46,816 nt of DNA from Bacteroidales bacterium (GTDB lineage Bacteria; Bacteroidota; Bacteroidia; Bacteroidales; UBA932). Position numbers and translations under genes: made by a program. Where the stretch lies: contig JAEDLO010000005.1 in NCBI GenBank assembly GCA_016295245.1, positions 1 through 46,816 of the forward strand. Direction: 5' to 3'. Under the pieces are notes generated by a model, which did no database searches, was not told the origin of the DNA, and saw only the letters and a program-made list of their open reading frames with translations. This document shows positions 34,736 to 43,026 of the stretch, in pieces (position 1 is the stretch's first letter; each line of letters begins with the position of its first letter).

Positions 34736-35744
34736 CGCAGCGCACCGTGGTGGCGAAGTCCGTCTTGGAAATCTTGCCTGCGAAGACGATTTCGCTGTTG
34801 TAGTACATATAGCGCAGCAGGGCTGTTCCGGCGTCGAATTCATCGCCTGTCCAGAAGGCGGCGTAGTTGTAGAAGTCGCAGAATGTATAGCCGTCAGCGT
34901 CCACGAGAGCATAGCCTGTAGGCACTGCGGAGAGGCCGCTCTGGTTGGTGACCTTCACCTCGCGGTTGAACTCCCACATCCTCGTGTCGTTGAAGGAGAT
35001 GTTCTCCATCAGCTTGCCCGCCAGACCCGGGATGTCAGCCTTCGGCGTGAAGCTTACGCCCATCGCTTCGCAGAGCTTTGCCCAGTCACTCTCGAGGGGG
35101 AGCCTCCAGCCGTCAGGGCAGGCGGTCCTGGCTTCCTCCCAGGTGTAGTAGCGCCCAAACACGTCCGAGGTAGCAGGGCTGTCCATATAAGGCTTGCCTG
35201 CGCCCTCCCAGCAGAGATTCTGGCGCATCCAGAGGGTGCCGTTCACATCGGTTGCGAGATATTCGCGTCCGTCGCGCGGGTCGGTAAACTTCGGAGTCTT
35301 ATCGTCAATGGCGTAACCGGTCATCGAAGATGTGCCGTTGACGCCGGCCTTGACAACGGTGAAGTTGCCGCTGACGCTCTTGCTGTAATAGAGGTCCTCA
35401 TCGCCGAAGCCGCAGAAAGTGAAGCTCATATAGCCCAGGGTGTCGGGGGCGGTGATGACGAACTGATCTTTGATATGTTTTCCACTCTCGGTCCAGAGGG
35501 TGTCATTGACCTTCTGACCCGGGTAGCTCACATAATAGCCGACGTTGCCGCCGTCAGTGCGGCTCAGCACCGCAAGGTCTGCAACATTGAAAGTCTTGCT
35601 GTCGCCCGGTTTCAGATAGCCGGGCATAGAGATGGAAAGCGTACCGGTAAGATATTCCTTGGTCGTATCCTCTTCTTTCTTGCACGCAGTCAAAAGTGTA
35701 GCAAAGCACACTGCGGCCAGGATTATTTTTCTGTACAGATGCAT
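34725..35744 (-). CDS. FISUMP-domain lipoprotein
   Basis: A 339-residue surface lipoprotein. The signal peptide ends in lipobox LLTAC (Cys21, followed by KKEED, a pattern favouring outer-membrane or surface location). The middle region is immunoglobulin-like. The C-terminal FISUMP domain (about 160-339) shows TLWMRQNL, YYTWEEARTACPDGWRLP and AAFWTGDEFD. The start is set at MHLYRK (35744) because a -7-like box at 35771-35778 would make the upstream Met (35762) almost leaderless. The domain is abundant in Fibrobacter and Bacteroidota; its ligand is unknown. Confidence 0.82.
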   Translation of the reverse strand: MHLYRKIILAAVCFATLLTACKKEEDTTKEYLTGTLSISMPGYLKPGDSKTFNVADLAVLSRTDGGNVGYYVSYPGQKVNDTLWTESGKHIKDQFVITAPDTLGYMSFTFCGFGDEDLYYSKSVSGNFTVVKAGVNGTSSMTGYAIDDKTPKFTDPRDGREYLATDVNGTLWMRQNLCWEGAGKPYMDSPATSDVFGRYYTWEEARTACPDGWRLPLESDWAKLCEAMGVSFTPKADIPGLAGKLMENISFNDTRMWEFNREVKVTNQSGLSAVPTGYALVDADGYTFCDFYNYAAFWTGDEFDAGTALLRYMYYNSEIVFAGKISKTDFATTVRCVKD

Positions 35745-35770
35745 TCTTCCGCTTATATTCATATAAAGTG

Positions 35771-35778
35771 CAAATATG
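35771..35778 (-). promoter_or_regulatory. Possible promoter -7 of FISUMP gene
   Basis: CATATTTG on the minus strand, one mismatch to TAnnTTTG, 26 bases before the ATG at 35744. Confidence 0.4.
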
Positions 35779-35801
35779 CGCATTTTTGCGCGAAAAACAT
35801 C

Positions 35802-35809
35802 TAACTTTG
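35802..35809 (+). promoter_or_regulatory. Promoter -7 element of apbE
   Basis: TAACTTTG fits the consensus and lies 21 bases before the apbE ATG. It also rules out the upstream in-frame start at 35768. No convincing -33 element is seen at the usual spacing. Confidence 0.55.
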
Positions 35810-35830
35810 TGCAAATACTTTGCCCAAACA

Positions 35831-36778
35831 ATGAGGTACAGAAAACTTTTTCCATCTTTTTTGCTCTGCATCCTGATGTGGAGCTGCAGCACTGACAGAT
35901 ATGTAAGTTTCTCGGGCTACGCCCAGGGAGGAATCTATACGGTCAAGGCCAATCTCAAAGGCGTGAAGACCGGCCAGGAGGCCATAGGAAAGGGCATCGA
36001 CTCCCTTCTGAACGGAATAGACTTCAGCCTTTCGGGCTACAACAAGGCATCCCTGCTGAGCCGCCACAACCGCGGGGAGCAGATCACCCCCGACCGCTTC
36101 TTCAGCGAACTGACCGCTCTGTGCGACGAGTATTACGCCCTCAGCGAAGGGGCCTTCGACGTGCGCAGCGCCCCGCTTTTCGACATCTGGGGCTTCGGCT
36201 TCACGACCGACTCCCTCCCCTCGCCCGAGAGGGTGAGCGCCGCCCTGGAGGAGTGCCGCAGCGGGCGCACCCTGAACTTCAACGCCGTTGCCCAGGGCTA
36301 CAGTTGCGACGTGATTGCGCGCTACCTCGACTCGCTGGGCGTGGAGGATATGCTCGTGGACATCGGCGAAATCTACTGCCGCGGCCTCAACCCCAAAGGC
36401 GAAGGCTGGACAATAGGGGTTGACAACCCCAGCGACGGCAACAACGAGCCCGGAAGGGAGCTGCGCGGCATATGGCAGTCGGACGGAAGCGGCTGCGGGA
36501 TAGTCACCTCCGGCAATTACCGCAAATTCTACGTCAGGGACGGCAGGAAATATGCCCACACCATCGACCCGCGCACGGGCTACCCCGTGACCCACGAGCT
36601 GCTCAGCGCAACCATCGTCGCCCCGAGTGCAGCGCTTGCCGACGCCCTCGCAACTGCCTGTATGGTAATGGGTCCCGACTGGTCCAAAGAGTTCATCACC
36701 AGCCACGAAGGAATAGAAGGCTACCTGATTTGCGGATCGGGAGTTTGGAATTCCGAAGGCTTCAACCTCCTTCAGTAA
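35831..36778 (+). CDS. apbE: FAD:protein FMN transferase lipoprotein (ApbE)
   Basis: A 315-residue periplasmic lipoprotein (signal peptide with Cys19 in LMWSC, an atypical but plausible lipobox). ApbE motifs: YYALSEGAFDVRSAPLFDIWGF, LNFNAVAQGYSCD, VDIGEIYCRG, SGNYRKFY and the metal-binding HTIDPRTGYPV. It transfers FMN from FAD onto Thr of flavoproteins such as NqrB/NqrC or RnfG/RnfD. The partner is not in this window. It has its own promoter and is followed after 48 bases by the DUF4290 gene. Confidence 0.92.
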   Translation: MRYRKLFPSFLLCILMWSCSTDRYVSFSGYAQGGIYTVKANLKGVKTGQEAIGKGIDSLLNGIDFSLSGYNKASLLSRHNRGEQITPDRFFSELTALCDEYYALSEGAFDVRSAPLFDIWGFGFTTDSLPSPERVSAALEECRSGRTLNFNAVAQGYSCDVIARYLDSLGVEDMLVDIGEIYCRGLNPKGEGWTIGVDNPSDGNNEPGRELRGIWQSDGSGCGIVTSGNYRKFYVRDGRKYAHTIDPRTGYPVTHELLSATIVAPSAALADALATACMVMGPDWSKEFITSHEGIEGYLICGSGVWNSEGFNLLQ

Positions 36779-36790
36779 ACTCTTTTTTCT

Positions 36791-36798
36791 TATATTTG
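36791..36798 (+). promoter_or_regulatory. Promoter -7 element of DUF4290-ftsK operon
   Basis: TATATTTG matches TAnnTTTG and lies 28 bases before the ATG at 36827. No clear TTTG -33 element. Confidence 0.5.
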
Positions 36799-36826
36799 TA
36801 GTTTGGACCAAATAATAAAACAGAAG

Positions 36827-37501
36827 ATGACAGACAAGGGATTCACCAACGTCGGACTGGACTATAATACAGAGAGGGAAAAGCTCATTATGCCCGAGTA
36901 CGGGCGCAATGTCCTCAAGATGGTAGAGACACTCAAGACCATCGAAGACCGCCAGATGCGCACCAGGCAGGCTCGCGCCGTGGTCAAGGTTATGGAAATC
37001 CTCAACCCCCAGGTTCACCTCCAGGACAACTACGAGCAGAAGCTCTGGGACCATCTCTACCTGATAGCGGGCTTCGACCTGGACGTCGATTCACCTTACC
37101 CTTGCCCGGAGAAAGAGCAGTTTGAGAGCGTGCCTGTCCACATCCCTATGAAAGGCAGCCGCATCAGGGCCACACACTACGGCCGCAATATCGAGAAGAT
37201 CATCGACCTGCTCTGTGAGCAGCCTGAGGGAGAGACCAAGACCGAACTCATACGCTCGCTTGCCATCTATATGAGGCAGCAGTACCTCATCTGGAACAAG
37301 GACAGCGTCGCCGACGAGACGATTTTCGCCGACATCGAGAAACTCTCCGACTACAGGCTGAAAGTCCCTGAAGGCATCAATCTTACAAAAATCTCTTCGG
37401 ACGTGAGCTTCGCCAAGCCAAGTTTCGGAGTCAACGTCGGCCAGAGCGGCAAGGGTAACAGACAGAGGAAAAACAACAGAAGACAAGGAAAGAAGAAATG
37501 A
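36827..37501 (+). CDS. DUF4290 family protein
   Basis: A 224-residue Bacteroidota-specific protein. The opening LDYNTEREKLIMPEYGRNVLKMVE is diagnostic for DUF4290. The C-terminus is a basic, Lys/Arg/Asn-rich tail (KGNRQRKNNRRQGKKK) that may bind nucleic acid. Function unknown. It overlaps ftsK by four bases, so it may be linked to chromosome segregation or the division machinery. The in-frame TTG at 36803 is unlikely as start. Confidence 0.85.
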   Translation: MTDKGFTNVGLDYNTEREKLIMPEYGRNVLKMVETLKTIEDRQMRTRQARAVVKVMEILNPQVHLQDNYEQKLWDHLYLIAGFDLDVDSPYPCPEKEQFESVPVHIPMKGSRIRATHYGRNIEKIIDLLCEQPEGETKTELIRSLAIYMRQQYLIWNKDSVADETIFADIEKLSDYRLKVPEGINLTKISSDVSFAKPSFGVNVGQSGKGNRQRKNNRRQGKKK

Positions 37502-39957
37502 AATTGCTGAAAAGCTGGGACGAACAGGAGCGCAAGGCAGCCACAAGGATAGCCGGACTGATCTGTGCGGCCCTGACGATATTCATATTCATAGCAGGGG
37601 TCTCCTACCTGTTCAACTGGCAGGAGGATATGAGCCTGATCCAGAATCCGGACGCGATGAGCGCCGACCAGAAAGTCGGCAACGCGGCCGGCAAGCTCGG
37701 CTTCAAGGTCGGCCACCTGCTGGTCTGCAGGCTTTTCGGTCTGGGCAGCGCTGCCCTGCTGGTCATCCTGACCGCTGTGAGTGTTCGCCTGCTGGCGGGC
37801 AAATGGAAGCGTTCGCTGCTCAGAACCACTCTCATAGCCCTTTCCGGCGCCTTCGTCGCCTCGCTCATCCTCTCCTATGCCAGCCGTCTTGCCTCAATTG
37901 AAAACATCTTCGGAGGCGGCCTGGGCGGACGCTGCGGCAATATGGTAATCTCCTGGGCCGAAAATCTCTTCGGTCTGAGCGTCACCGGCCTTTTCATCGG
38001 CATCCTCGCCATCGCCTTCCTCTTCTTCTCGTCGAGGAGGTTCAATGTGTGGTTCTCGAACATCGGAGTTCCTAAGGAAAAGAAGCCTGTAGTGGAAGAA
38101 GAGACAGTCTCCGTGCCGGAGCCTGAGATTCAGAGTCCTACCGTTGAGGAACAGCCCGAAGCGGTAAAGCCTTACACAGCCGAACCGGTAAAGCCTGACA
38201 CAGCCGCTCCGGAGCAGGAACCGGAAGTGGAGATTATTGACAGCCCGAGCCGGGAAGAGATAATGGGCATCCCAAGCAGGGAGGAGAAAGCCGAACCGAG
38301 TAAGGAGAGCTTCGAAATCATCAAGGACGAGGGCCTCAACACAGAAATCAAAGAAGAGCTCGCCCCTATCGACAACAGGCTGGACTCATTCTACGGCCTG
38401 CCGAAGTTCGTCTTCCCGCCTTCGCTCGAACTGCTCGAAGACCACAACAGCGGCCGCCGCGAAGTCTCCACAGAAGAGCTCACCCGCAACAACAACAAGA
38501 TCCGCGCTTCCCTGGCCAACTACAAGATCCAGATCAACGACGTAAAGGCCATCGTGGGCCCTACCGTAACCCTCTATAAGGTGTATCCTGCCCCTGGCGT
38601 GAAGATTGCCGAGATCAAGAAACTCCAGGAAGACCTCGCCCTCTCGCTCAACGCCAAGGGCGTGAGGGTCGTCACCCTGTCCGACGCCGTGGGCATCGAA
38701 GTGGCCAACGACCACCCGTCAATGGTGCCGCTCAAGGCCCTGCTCAACGACGAGCAGTTCCGCAACAGCAAGGCCGACCTTCCGGTTGCCATCGGCTACA
38801 CCATTGACCAGAAAGTCAAGGTCTTCGACCTGGCCGACGCTCCGCACCTGCTCGTAGCCGGTGCGACCAAGCAGGGTAAGTCAGTGGGACTCAACGTGAT
38901 AGTCACCTCACTGCTCTACAGCAAGCACCCTTCCGAGCTGAAGTTTGTCTTCATTGACCCTAAGATGGTGGAGTTCTCAGCCTACAACAGGCTCCTGAAG
39001 CACTATCTTGCGGTTCTGCCGGACTCTATCGGCGAAGAAGACGAATACAACAACGCCATCGTCAAGAGACCGAAGGACGCCGAGAAGATACTCCGTTCGC
39101 TCTGTATAGAGATGGACGAGCGCTACGACCTCCTCTCCAAGGCCGGTGCGGGCATCAACAACATCAAGCTCTACAACGCCAAGTTCAAGGAGCGCCGCCT
39201 GAACCCTGACCAGGGCCACAGGTTTATGCCATACCTGGTAGTGGTAGTCGATGAGTACGCCGACCTGACGATGACCACCGGCGCAGCCCCTGAAGCCAGG
39301 GCAACCAGCCGCAGCATCACCAACTCCATCATCCGCCTCGCCCAGAAGGGCCGCGCGGCGGGTCTGCACGTAATCCTCGCCACCCAGAGGCCTTCTGTGG
39401 ACGTGATCTCCGGCATCATCAAGAGCAACTTCCCTATGCGAATAGCCTTCAGGGTAGCCTCCCGCGTAGACTCGACCACTATCCTGGACGCCCCTGGAGC
39501 CGAGAAGCTGATAGGAAAGGGCGATATGCTCTTCTCCGCCGGCATCGACACCGAGCGCATCCAGTGCGGCTACATCAGCGGTGATGAGATAGACGGACTC
39601 ACAAACAGCATCTACCAGCAGAACGGCTACCAGCGCAGCTACAACACTCCTTTCTACCTCCCTTCAGCCGAAGACGCAAGCGAAGGCGGAGCAGATGGCG
39701 GCGCAAGCGTGGATATGCGCAACATCGATGACCGCTTCGAGGAAGCCGCCAGGATGGTAGTCACCAGCCAGAGGGGCTCCACTTCCGACCTGCAGCGCAA
39801 GCTGGGTATGGGCTACGCCAAGGCGGGCAGGGTTATGGACCAGCTCCAGGCCGCCGGCATCGTAGGCCCTCAGGAAGGCTCGAAGCCTCGCCAGGTCCTC
39901 GTATCCGATCCTAATGAGCTGGAGGAAATCCTCAACACCTTCCTCAAAAGACAATAG
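37498..39957 (+). CDS. ftsK: DNA translocase FtsK/SpoIIIE
   Basis: An 819-residue chromosome translocase at the division septum. N-terminal membrane domain (about four helices, residues 20-180), acidic Pro/Glu-rich linker (about 195-290), then the motor: alpha domain, Walker A GATKQGKSVGLN (about 455-466), Walker B VVVDEYADL, and a C-terminal winged-helix gamma domain (about 750-819, TSDLQRKLGMGYAKAGRVMDQL) that reads KOPS-type polar sequences. It is followed without a gap by a LolA-like gene. Confidence 0.96.
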   Translation: MKLLKSWDEQERKAATRIAGLICAALTIFIFIAGVSYLFNWQEDMSLIQNPDAMSADQKVGNAAGKLGFKVGHLLVCRLFGLGSAALLVILTAVSVRLLAGKWKRSLLRTTLIALSGAFVASLILSYASRLASIENIFGGGLGGRCGNMVISWAENLFGLSVTGLFIGILAIAFLFFSSRRFNVWFSNIGVPKEKKPVVEEETVSVPEPEIQSPTVEEQPEAVKPYTAEPVKPDTAAPEQEPEVEIIDSPSREEIMGIPSREEKAEPSKESFEIIKDEGLNTEIKEELAPIDNRLDSFYGLPKFVFPPSLELLEDHNSGRREVSTEELTRNNNKIRASLANYKIQINDVKAIVGPTVTLYKVYPAPGVKIAEIKKLQEDLALSLNAKGVRVVTLSDAVGIEVANDHPSMVPLKALLNDEQFRNSKADLPVAIGYTIDQKVKVFDLADAPHLLVAGATKQGKSVGLNVIVTSLLYSKHPSELKFVFIDPKMVEFSAYNRLLKHYLAVLPDSIGEEDEYNNAIVKRPKDAEKILRSLCIEMDERYDLLSKAGAGINNIKLYNAKFKERRLNPDQGHRFMPYLVVVVDEYADLTMTTGAAPEARATSRSITNSIIRLAQKGRAAGLHVILATQRPSVDVISGIIKSNFPMRIAFRVASRVDSTTILDAPGAEKLIGKGDMLFSAGIDTERIQCGYISGDEIDGLTNSIYQQNGYQRSYNTPFYLPSAEDASEGGADGGASVDMRNIDDRFEEAARMVVTSQRGSTSDLQRKLGMGYAKAGRVMDQLQAAGIVGPQEGSKPRQVLVSDPNELEEILNTFLKRQ

Positions 39958-40401
39958 ATGAAAAGGCTTCTGTGCACACTCGTCCTCGCCCTCTGCACAC
40001 TGGGGACGCTCCGGGCCCAGAGCGCGGTGACCGATGAGATTATCGCCCGCCTGCGCGACAGCCGGGTGAGCCTCAAGTTCAGCTGCACGTTGGAAGACGG
40101 GGTGAGCATAGAGCTCTCAGGCAGCCTCATCGCCCAGGGCAACTGCTTCATAATCAAGGGAAACGGACTGGAGATATACAGTGACGGCAAGACCCGATGG
40201 ACGGTAGATCCGAAGGAGAAGGAAGTCTATCTTGAAGAGGGCAACGAGATCTCCGAAATCCTGGGCTACCGCGACCAGATCCGCAATCTCCAGCTCAAAG
40301 ACATAAAATATGAGCAGCCGGGCGAGGACCTTTCGGCTTTCCGCTTCGACTGCTCCAATCTCGATGAAGGATGGATCGTCACCGACTTGAGGCAGGAATG
40401 A
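39958..40401 (+). CDS. LolA-like periplasmic carrier, short
   Basis: A 147-residue secreted protein (signal peptide about 1-20, ending LRAQS) with a LolA-like beta core (LKFSCTLEDG, FIIKGNGLEIYSDGKTRWTVDPKEKEVYLE). In Bacteroidota the ftsK-lolA order is common, and this would be the housekeeping outer-membrane lipoprotein carrier. It is clearly shorter than typical LolA (about 200), so the C-terminal strands are missing or reduced. Its last 23 bases overlap the convergent transglycosylase gene. Confidence 0.75.
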   Translation: MKRLLCTLVLALCTLGTLRAQSAVTDEIIARLRDSRVSLKFSCTLEDGVSIELSGSLIAQGNCFIIKGNGLEIYSDGKTRWTVDPKEKEVYLEEGNEISEILGYRDQIRNLQLKDIKYEQPGEDLSAFRFDCSNLDEGWIVTDLRQE

Positions 40402-41224
40402 TAATCTTGTAAGTCTTTCCCGCCTTGTTGGTCAGTTTGTCAGAACGGAGCCAGAGATTGTGCTCCTTGAGGGCTTTGTAGGTCACGCCGTGCTCCAGGG
40501 CGAAGTCCACCAGGCTCGGAATCGGACCGTTCACCTCGACTATCTCCTTGAACGGCACATAAGGATACGCATCAGATGCCTCGAACCTGAAGCCGAAGGC
40601 TTTCGGATTCTCGAAAAGCATCTTGGCGGCTATGAGACGGAACATATAGCGCGAGGTCTCCTCGGTAAGCCAGAGATCCAGGGCGCTGTCCTGTTTCTGC
40701 TCATCGCGGCGGCGGGAAATGCCGTTCTGGCCTGCATTGTAGCTGGCTGCAACGGTAAACCAGTCGTTGTATTTGGCGTAGGCGTCCTTAAAGAAACTGC
40801 AGGCTGCAATAGTCTCCTTCTCAACATTATAGCGCTCATCCACCTCGGAGTTCACTTCGAGGCCGTAGGAGCTGGCTGTGGACTTGGTGAACTGCCAGAG
40901 GCCGGCCGCGCCGGCCGAAGAGACGGCCTTGGGGTCGAGATTGCTCTCGATGACCATCAGATATTTCAAATCCTCGGGCAGGCCGTTGGCCTTGAGGATG
41001 GGCTCGACAAAGCGGAAGAGGCGGGCGGAACGCTTGAGCATCAGGATGGAAGTCGAGTGCATATAGGTGAAGGCTATCAGCTCCCTATCCATTCTCTCAT
41101 AGAAGTCCGGGCGTGAAAAGTCTATGGTCTGGCCGGCAAAGACTGCCGATTTCGGTACGGGCGGCTGGGCGTTCAGAGTCAGCGACACAAAGAGCGCCAG
41201 AAGCGGAATCAGTATCTTTCTCAT
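40379..41224 (-). CDS. Lytic murein transglycosylase (MltD-like)
   Basis: A 281-residue periplasmic enzyme. A signal peptide (about 1-19) precedes the SLT domain with catalytic Glu93 (YLMVIESNLDP), AGAAGLWQF and the later ASYNAGQNGI. The C-terminal 45 residues (VDFALEHGVTYKALKEHNLW) resemble one LysM-type glycan-binding repeat. It cleaves peptidoglycan glycan strands with anhydro-sugar formation. It follows alr by 7 bases, grouping two cell-wall genes. Confidence 0.88.
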   Translation of the reverse strand: MRKILIPLLALFVSLTLNAQPPVPKSAVFAGQTIDFSRPDFYERMDRELIAFTYMHSTSILMLKRSARLFRFVEPILKANGLPEDLKYLMVIESNLDPKAVSSAGAAGLWQFTKSTASSYGLEVNSEVDERYNVEKETIAACSFFKDAYAKYNDWFTVAASYNAGQNGISRRRDEQKQDSALDLWLTEETSRYMFRLIAAKMLFENPKAFGFRFEASDAYPYVPFKEIVEVNGPIPSLVDFALEHGVTYKALKEHNLWLRSDKLTNKAGKTYKIIIPASSR

Positions 41225-41231
41225 AAGGTAG

Positions 41232-42344
41232 TTATCTGGTAATCAGTCGTTCAATTCGTCTAGGCACGGAGGTGAGCAGCTCGTACGGGATGGTTCCCAG
41301 AATCTCCGCAAGTTCTTCCACCCTCGGATCTTCGCCGAAGATGGTCACGGTGTCCCCCGCCTTGACGTCAAGCCCAGTCACATCGAGCATACACATATCC
41401 ATACAGATATTGCCTATGGTCGGGACTCTGTGGCCGCCGATGTTGAAGGAGGCCCTGCCCCTGCCCAGATGGCGGTCCAGGCCGTCGGCGTAGCCCACCG
41501 GAATGGTGGCGATGGTGGTGCCTTCGGGGCCGATTTTTCCCCAGCGGCCGTAGCCTATGGTGCCGTCGCCGGGCTTGAGATGCTTGACCTGCAGGACTTT
41601 TACCTTCAGCGAAGCGACAGGCTTGAGGCGCACCCCCGGAAGGGCGCTGATGCCGTAGATGCCGATGCCCAGGCGGACCATATCGTATTGGTGCCCGCTC
41701 CAGCGCTCGATGCCCGCCGAGTTGAGTATGTGCCACATAGGCTTCTGCGGCAGAGCGGCGGAAATCGTCGCGGCGTTGCGCGCGAACATATCAAGCTGGT
41801 AGCGGGTGTAGTCATCCTCTGCGGGGTCCTCCGCCGCAGCGAGGTGGGAATAGAGCGAGACCACCTTCACGAGCCCGCGGTGCGCTTCGAGGAAGGAGAG
41901 CAGCTCGGGGATTTCGTCGCTCATAAAGCCGAGCCTGTGCATACCCGTATCGAGCTTGATGTGGATAGGGAAACCGTTCACTCCCCTGCGCTCGAGTTCC
42001 TCGCACAGAGCCTTGAGGGTATAGAGGTTGGGGATGCCCGGTTCAAGACGGTTCTGAATGATCTCCTCGAAGAAGTCGGTTCCCGCGGTCAGGACGATTA
42101 TGGGCAGGGAGATACCGTTGCGGCGGAGTTCCACGCCCTCGACAGGCAGGGCCACAGCAAGGTAGTCAGCGCCTTCGGCCTGCATCATCGAGGCGAACTC
42201 CACACTGCCGTGGCCGTAGGCGTTGGCCTTGACCAGCACAAGCAGCTTGGTTGAAGGCTTCAAACGGGAACGGAAGTATCTGTAGTTGAATCTGCAGTTG
42301 CCCAGGTTCAACTCCAGACGTGAAAAGTCATTCTCCTTGGACAT
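41232..42344 (-). CDS. alr: Alanine racemase
   Basis: A 370-residue fold-type III PLP enzyme that makes D-alanine for peptidoglycan. PLP-binding Lys39 lies in LVKANAYGHG. HIKLDTGMHRLGF, GIGIYGISA and TIPVGYADGLDR provide the PLP and second-base regions. Length is typical for a stand-alone Alr; many Bacteroidota instead carry a MurF-Alr fusion. The start codon lies only a few bases after the hairpin that follows tRNA-Gln, with no room for a separate promoter. Confidence 0.95.
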   Translation of the reverse strand: MSKENDFSRLELNLGNCRFNYRYFRSRLKPSTKLLVLVKANAYGHGSVEFASMMQAEGADYLAVALPVEGVELRRNGISLPIIVLTAGTDFFEEIIQNRLEPGIPNLYTLKALCEELERRGVNGFPIHIKLDTGMHRLGFMSDEIPELLSFLEAHRGLVKVVSLYSHLAAAEDPAEDDYTRYQLDMFARNAATISAALPQKPMWHILNSAGIERWSGHQYDMVRLGIGIYGISALPGVRLKPVASLKVKVLQVKHLKPGDGTIGYGRWGKIGPEGTTIATIPVGYADGLDRHLGRGRASFNIGGHRVPTIGNICMDMCMLDVTGLDVKAGDTVTIFGEDPRVEELAEILGTIPYELLTSVPRRIERLITR

Positions 42345-42345
42345 A

Positions 42346-42372
42346 TATAAAAACAGCGGAAATAAATCCGCC
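42346..42372 (-). terminator. Hairpin with T-run after tRNA-Gln
   Basis: On the minus strand a 5-base GC-rich stem (42367-42371 with 42356-42360) is followed by a TGTTTTTA tract. It looks like a weak terminator or attenuating hairpin between the tRNA and alr, whose ATG is at 42344. Confidence 0.5.
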
Positions 42373-42386
42373 GGTTAAAAATTCGG

Positions 42387-42457
42387 TTGAGGTACCAGGA
42401 TTCGAACCTGGACAGGCAGAACCAAAATCTGTAGTGCTACCATTACACCATACCTCA
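42387..42457 (-). tRNA. tRNA-Gln (anticodon TTG)
   Basis: Full cloverleaf: the 7-base acceptor pairs TGAGGTA with TACCTCA, the D-arm is GTG/CAC, the anticodon loop TTTTGGT has TTG at positions 34-36 (reads CAA), and the T-arm is CCAGG-TTCGAAT-CCTGG. Discriminator base A. The 3' CCA is not encoded, because CCG follows. One A-C mismatch closes the anticodon stem. Confidence 0.93.
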
Positions 42458-42468
42458 ATTCCAGAATG

Positions 42469-42502
42469 CAAAGATAATAAAAATAAACTGTACAGGACCA
42501 AA
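42469..42502 (-). promoter_or_regulatory. Promoter of tRNA-Gln
   Basis: TATCTTTG (42469-42476, minus strand) with TTTG (42499-42502) 22 bases upstream. It sits 12 bases before the mature tRNA 5' end and extends up to the end of tadA. Confidence 0.65.
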
Positions 42503-42504
42503 AC

Positions 42505-42948
42505 TCAGCGCTTGGTCTTGAAATAATTGACGACAATTTCCGAGCACTCCTGCTCCATCACTCCCTGCCTGACCTGAGTCTTGGGGTGCAGGAGCGAAGG
42601 GCTGAAGAGGCGATAGCCCCTCTTGGGGTCGGATGCACCGAAGACTATCGCGTCAACCTGGGCCCAGGCGAGGGCCGCCGCACACATAGGGCAGGGCTCC
42701 ATTGTCACGTATAAAGTGCAGTCCTTGAGGTACTTGCCCCCGAGGTACTCGGTTGCCGCCGTGAGGGCTATCATCTCGGCGTGGGCGGTCGGGTCGTGGA
42801 GGCTTTCGGTCATATTGCGCCCCCGGGCTATCACCCTCCCGCGGCACTCCACCACCGCTCCCACAGGCACCTCGTCATCCTCGAAGGCCTGGCGCGCCTC
42901 CTTGAGGGCCTCTTCCATAAAGCGCTTGTCAGTCTCTTGCTGTGTCAT
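42505..42948 (-). CDS. tadA: tRNA-specific adenosine deaminase TadA
   Basis: A 147-residue zinc deaminase that converts A34 to inosine in tRNA-Arg. Zinc ligands and proton shuttle: HAEM (His56, Glu58) and PCPMC (Cys86, Cys89). The start MTQQETDKRFM at 42948 is preferred. The frame runs on to 43074 across the divergent polA promoter and start, which is not plausible. Confidence 0.92.
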   Translation of the reverse strand: MTQQETDKRFMEEALKEARQAFEDDEVPVGAVVECRGRVIARGRNMTESLHDPTAHAEMIALTAATEYLGGKYLKDCTLYVTMEPCPMCAAALAWAQVDAIVFGASDPKRGYRLFSPSLLHPKTQVRQGVMEQECSEIVVNYFKTKR

Positions 42949-42974
42949 CCTGTCTTTCTGTCGATTTGAAGGTT

Positions 42975-42982
42975 CAAAAATA
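42975..42982 (-). promoter_or_regulatory. Promoter -7 element of tadA
   Basis: TATTTTTG on the minus strand, 26 bases before the tadA ATG. No TTTG is seen at the normal -33 distance. Confidence 0.5.
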
Positions 42983-42991
42983 AGAAAAGGG

Positions 42992-43022
42992 TTTGAAACT
43001 TCTGAATAAAGTTTCATATTTG
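42992..43022 (+). promoter_or_regulatory. Promoter of polA, start codon at +1 region
   Basis: TTTG (42992-42995), 19 bases, then CATATTTG (43015-43022, one mismatch to TAnnTTTG). The polA ATG begins only 4 bases later, so the transcript would be leaderless or nearly so. Confidence 0.5.
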
Positions 43023-43026
43023 CTTT

